A stretch of 64,000 bases of DNA. Origin: Hymenopus coronatus (lineage: Eukaryota; Arthropoda; Insecta; Mantodea; Hymenopodidae). The stretch spans positions 78,230,696 to 78,294,695 of the forward strand of contig CM060884.1 of NCBI GenBank assembly GCA_030762935.1, in the 5' to 3' direction. Shown piece by piece: positions 63,903 through 64,000 of this stretch (the stretch's first letter is position 1; the number at the start of each line of letters is the position of its first letter). The notes under the pieces were generated by a model that worked only from the letters and a program-made list of their open reading frames with translations, was not told where the DNA came from and made no database searches. The position numbers and the translations under genes are program-made.

Positions 63903-64000
63903 TTTTTTACTTGCCCTACACGTACTATGTACATAGTATATAGAGAAGGTATTGCACTCCACCCAAAAATTCAATACCGAGATTTCAACGGAAATGTATG
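63903..64000 (+). repeat. Family A copy A34, cut by window end
   Basis: Starts TTTTTTTTACTTGCCCTACA with a complete palindrome (CACGTACTATGTACATAGTA), then GAGATTTCAACGGAAATG. Confidence 0.8.

Overview
This is a gene-poor eukaryotic window, almost certainly from an animal and most probably an arthropod with a large, repeat-rich genome. The basis is mariner transposases of two kinds, a Jockey-type Gag with zinc knuckles, a Penelope-like GIY-YIG fragment, a PIF/Harbinger-type inverted-repeat element and tRNA-derived SINEs. One SINE (20,735-20,990) resembles SINE bodies I associate with chelicerates, but that is recall and I could not check it. I see no complete host gene, no rRNA or tRNA gene and no CRISPR array. 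The only long clean ORF outside tandem repeats is a retrotransposon gag at 5,620-6,672.

The main component is a non-coding dispersed repeat that I call family A. It is about 0.8-0.85 kb long and more than 30 full, truncated or fragmentary copies lie on both strands. In my + orientation it starts TTTTACTTTCTCTAC, followed by a palindrome around GTACTATGTACATAGT. It ends GTAGAGAAAGT, followed by a small hairpin (CATGTGAATGGAACACAT). ACTTTCTCTAC and GTAGAGAAAGT are inverted copies of each other. By adding my intervals, family A covers roughly a third of the window.

Tandem arrays cover about another third: 85 bp (2.35-3.0 kb), 128 bp (9.8-10.4 kb), about 78 bp (13.1-18.2 kb), 92 bp tRNA-like (24.9-25.3 kb), 83 bp (26.3-27.1 kb), GT-rich (28.5-30.3 kb), 54/55 bp grading into 109-113 bp (36.25-40.0 kb), 56 bp (42.45-45.15 kb), TGTGTC-rich (46.5-49.1 kb), 89 bp (52.3-52.9 kb) and 78 bp (55.2-57.1 kb). 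Several of these can be traced to the mobile element they grew from. The 56-bp and 89-bp units each contain the right end of a family A copy plus adjacent flank. The long array near 13-18 kb grew from reverse-transcriptase coding sequence. The 55-57 kb array is an amplified SINE body, and the 46-49 kb tract is an expanded microsatellite inside a SINE-like repeat. The repeated birth of satellites at element edges and inside elements is the most interesting property of the window.

Layout: 0-2.2 kb, two family A copies; 2.2-3.0 kb, shared leader plus 85-bp array; 3.1-7.1 kb, a GC-rich composite flanked by inverted repeats that carry hammerhead-ribozyme-like sequence, enclosing a Penelope-like GIY-YIG remnant, a reversed Jockey-type RT tail and a head-to-tail dimer of a gag-only retroelement; 7.1-9.8 kb, family A cluster; 9.8-12.3 kb, 128-bp array and decayed mariner; 12.7-19 kb, a family A copy split by a LINE fragment with a huge internal array; 19-25.9 kb, family A copies, a SINE, a rearranged mariner and a mariner-type MITE that captured a tRNA-like array; 26-28.5 kb, 83-bp array, a candidate terminal exon and a LINE tail; 28.5-36 kb, GT array and family A pairs; 36-45 kb, two large minisatellites; 46-54 kb, SINE-like repeat with microsatellite, Harbinger-type MITE and 89-bp array; 55-64 kb, SINE array and further family A copies. 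Two short minus-strand ORFs (27,243-27,539 and 35,932-36,155), each preceded by a splice-acceptor-like sequence and followed closely by AATAAA, are the best candidates for host exons.
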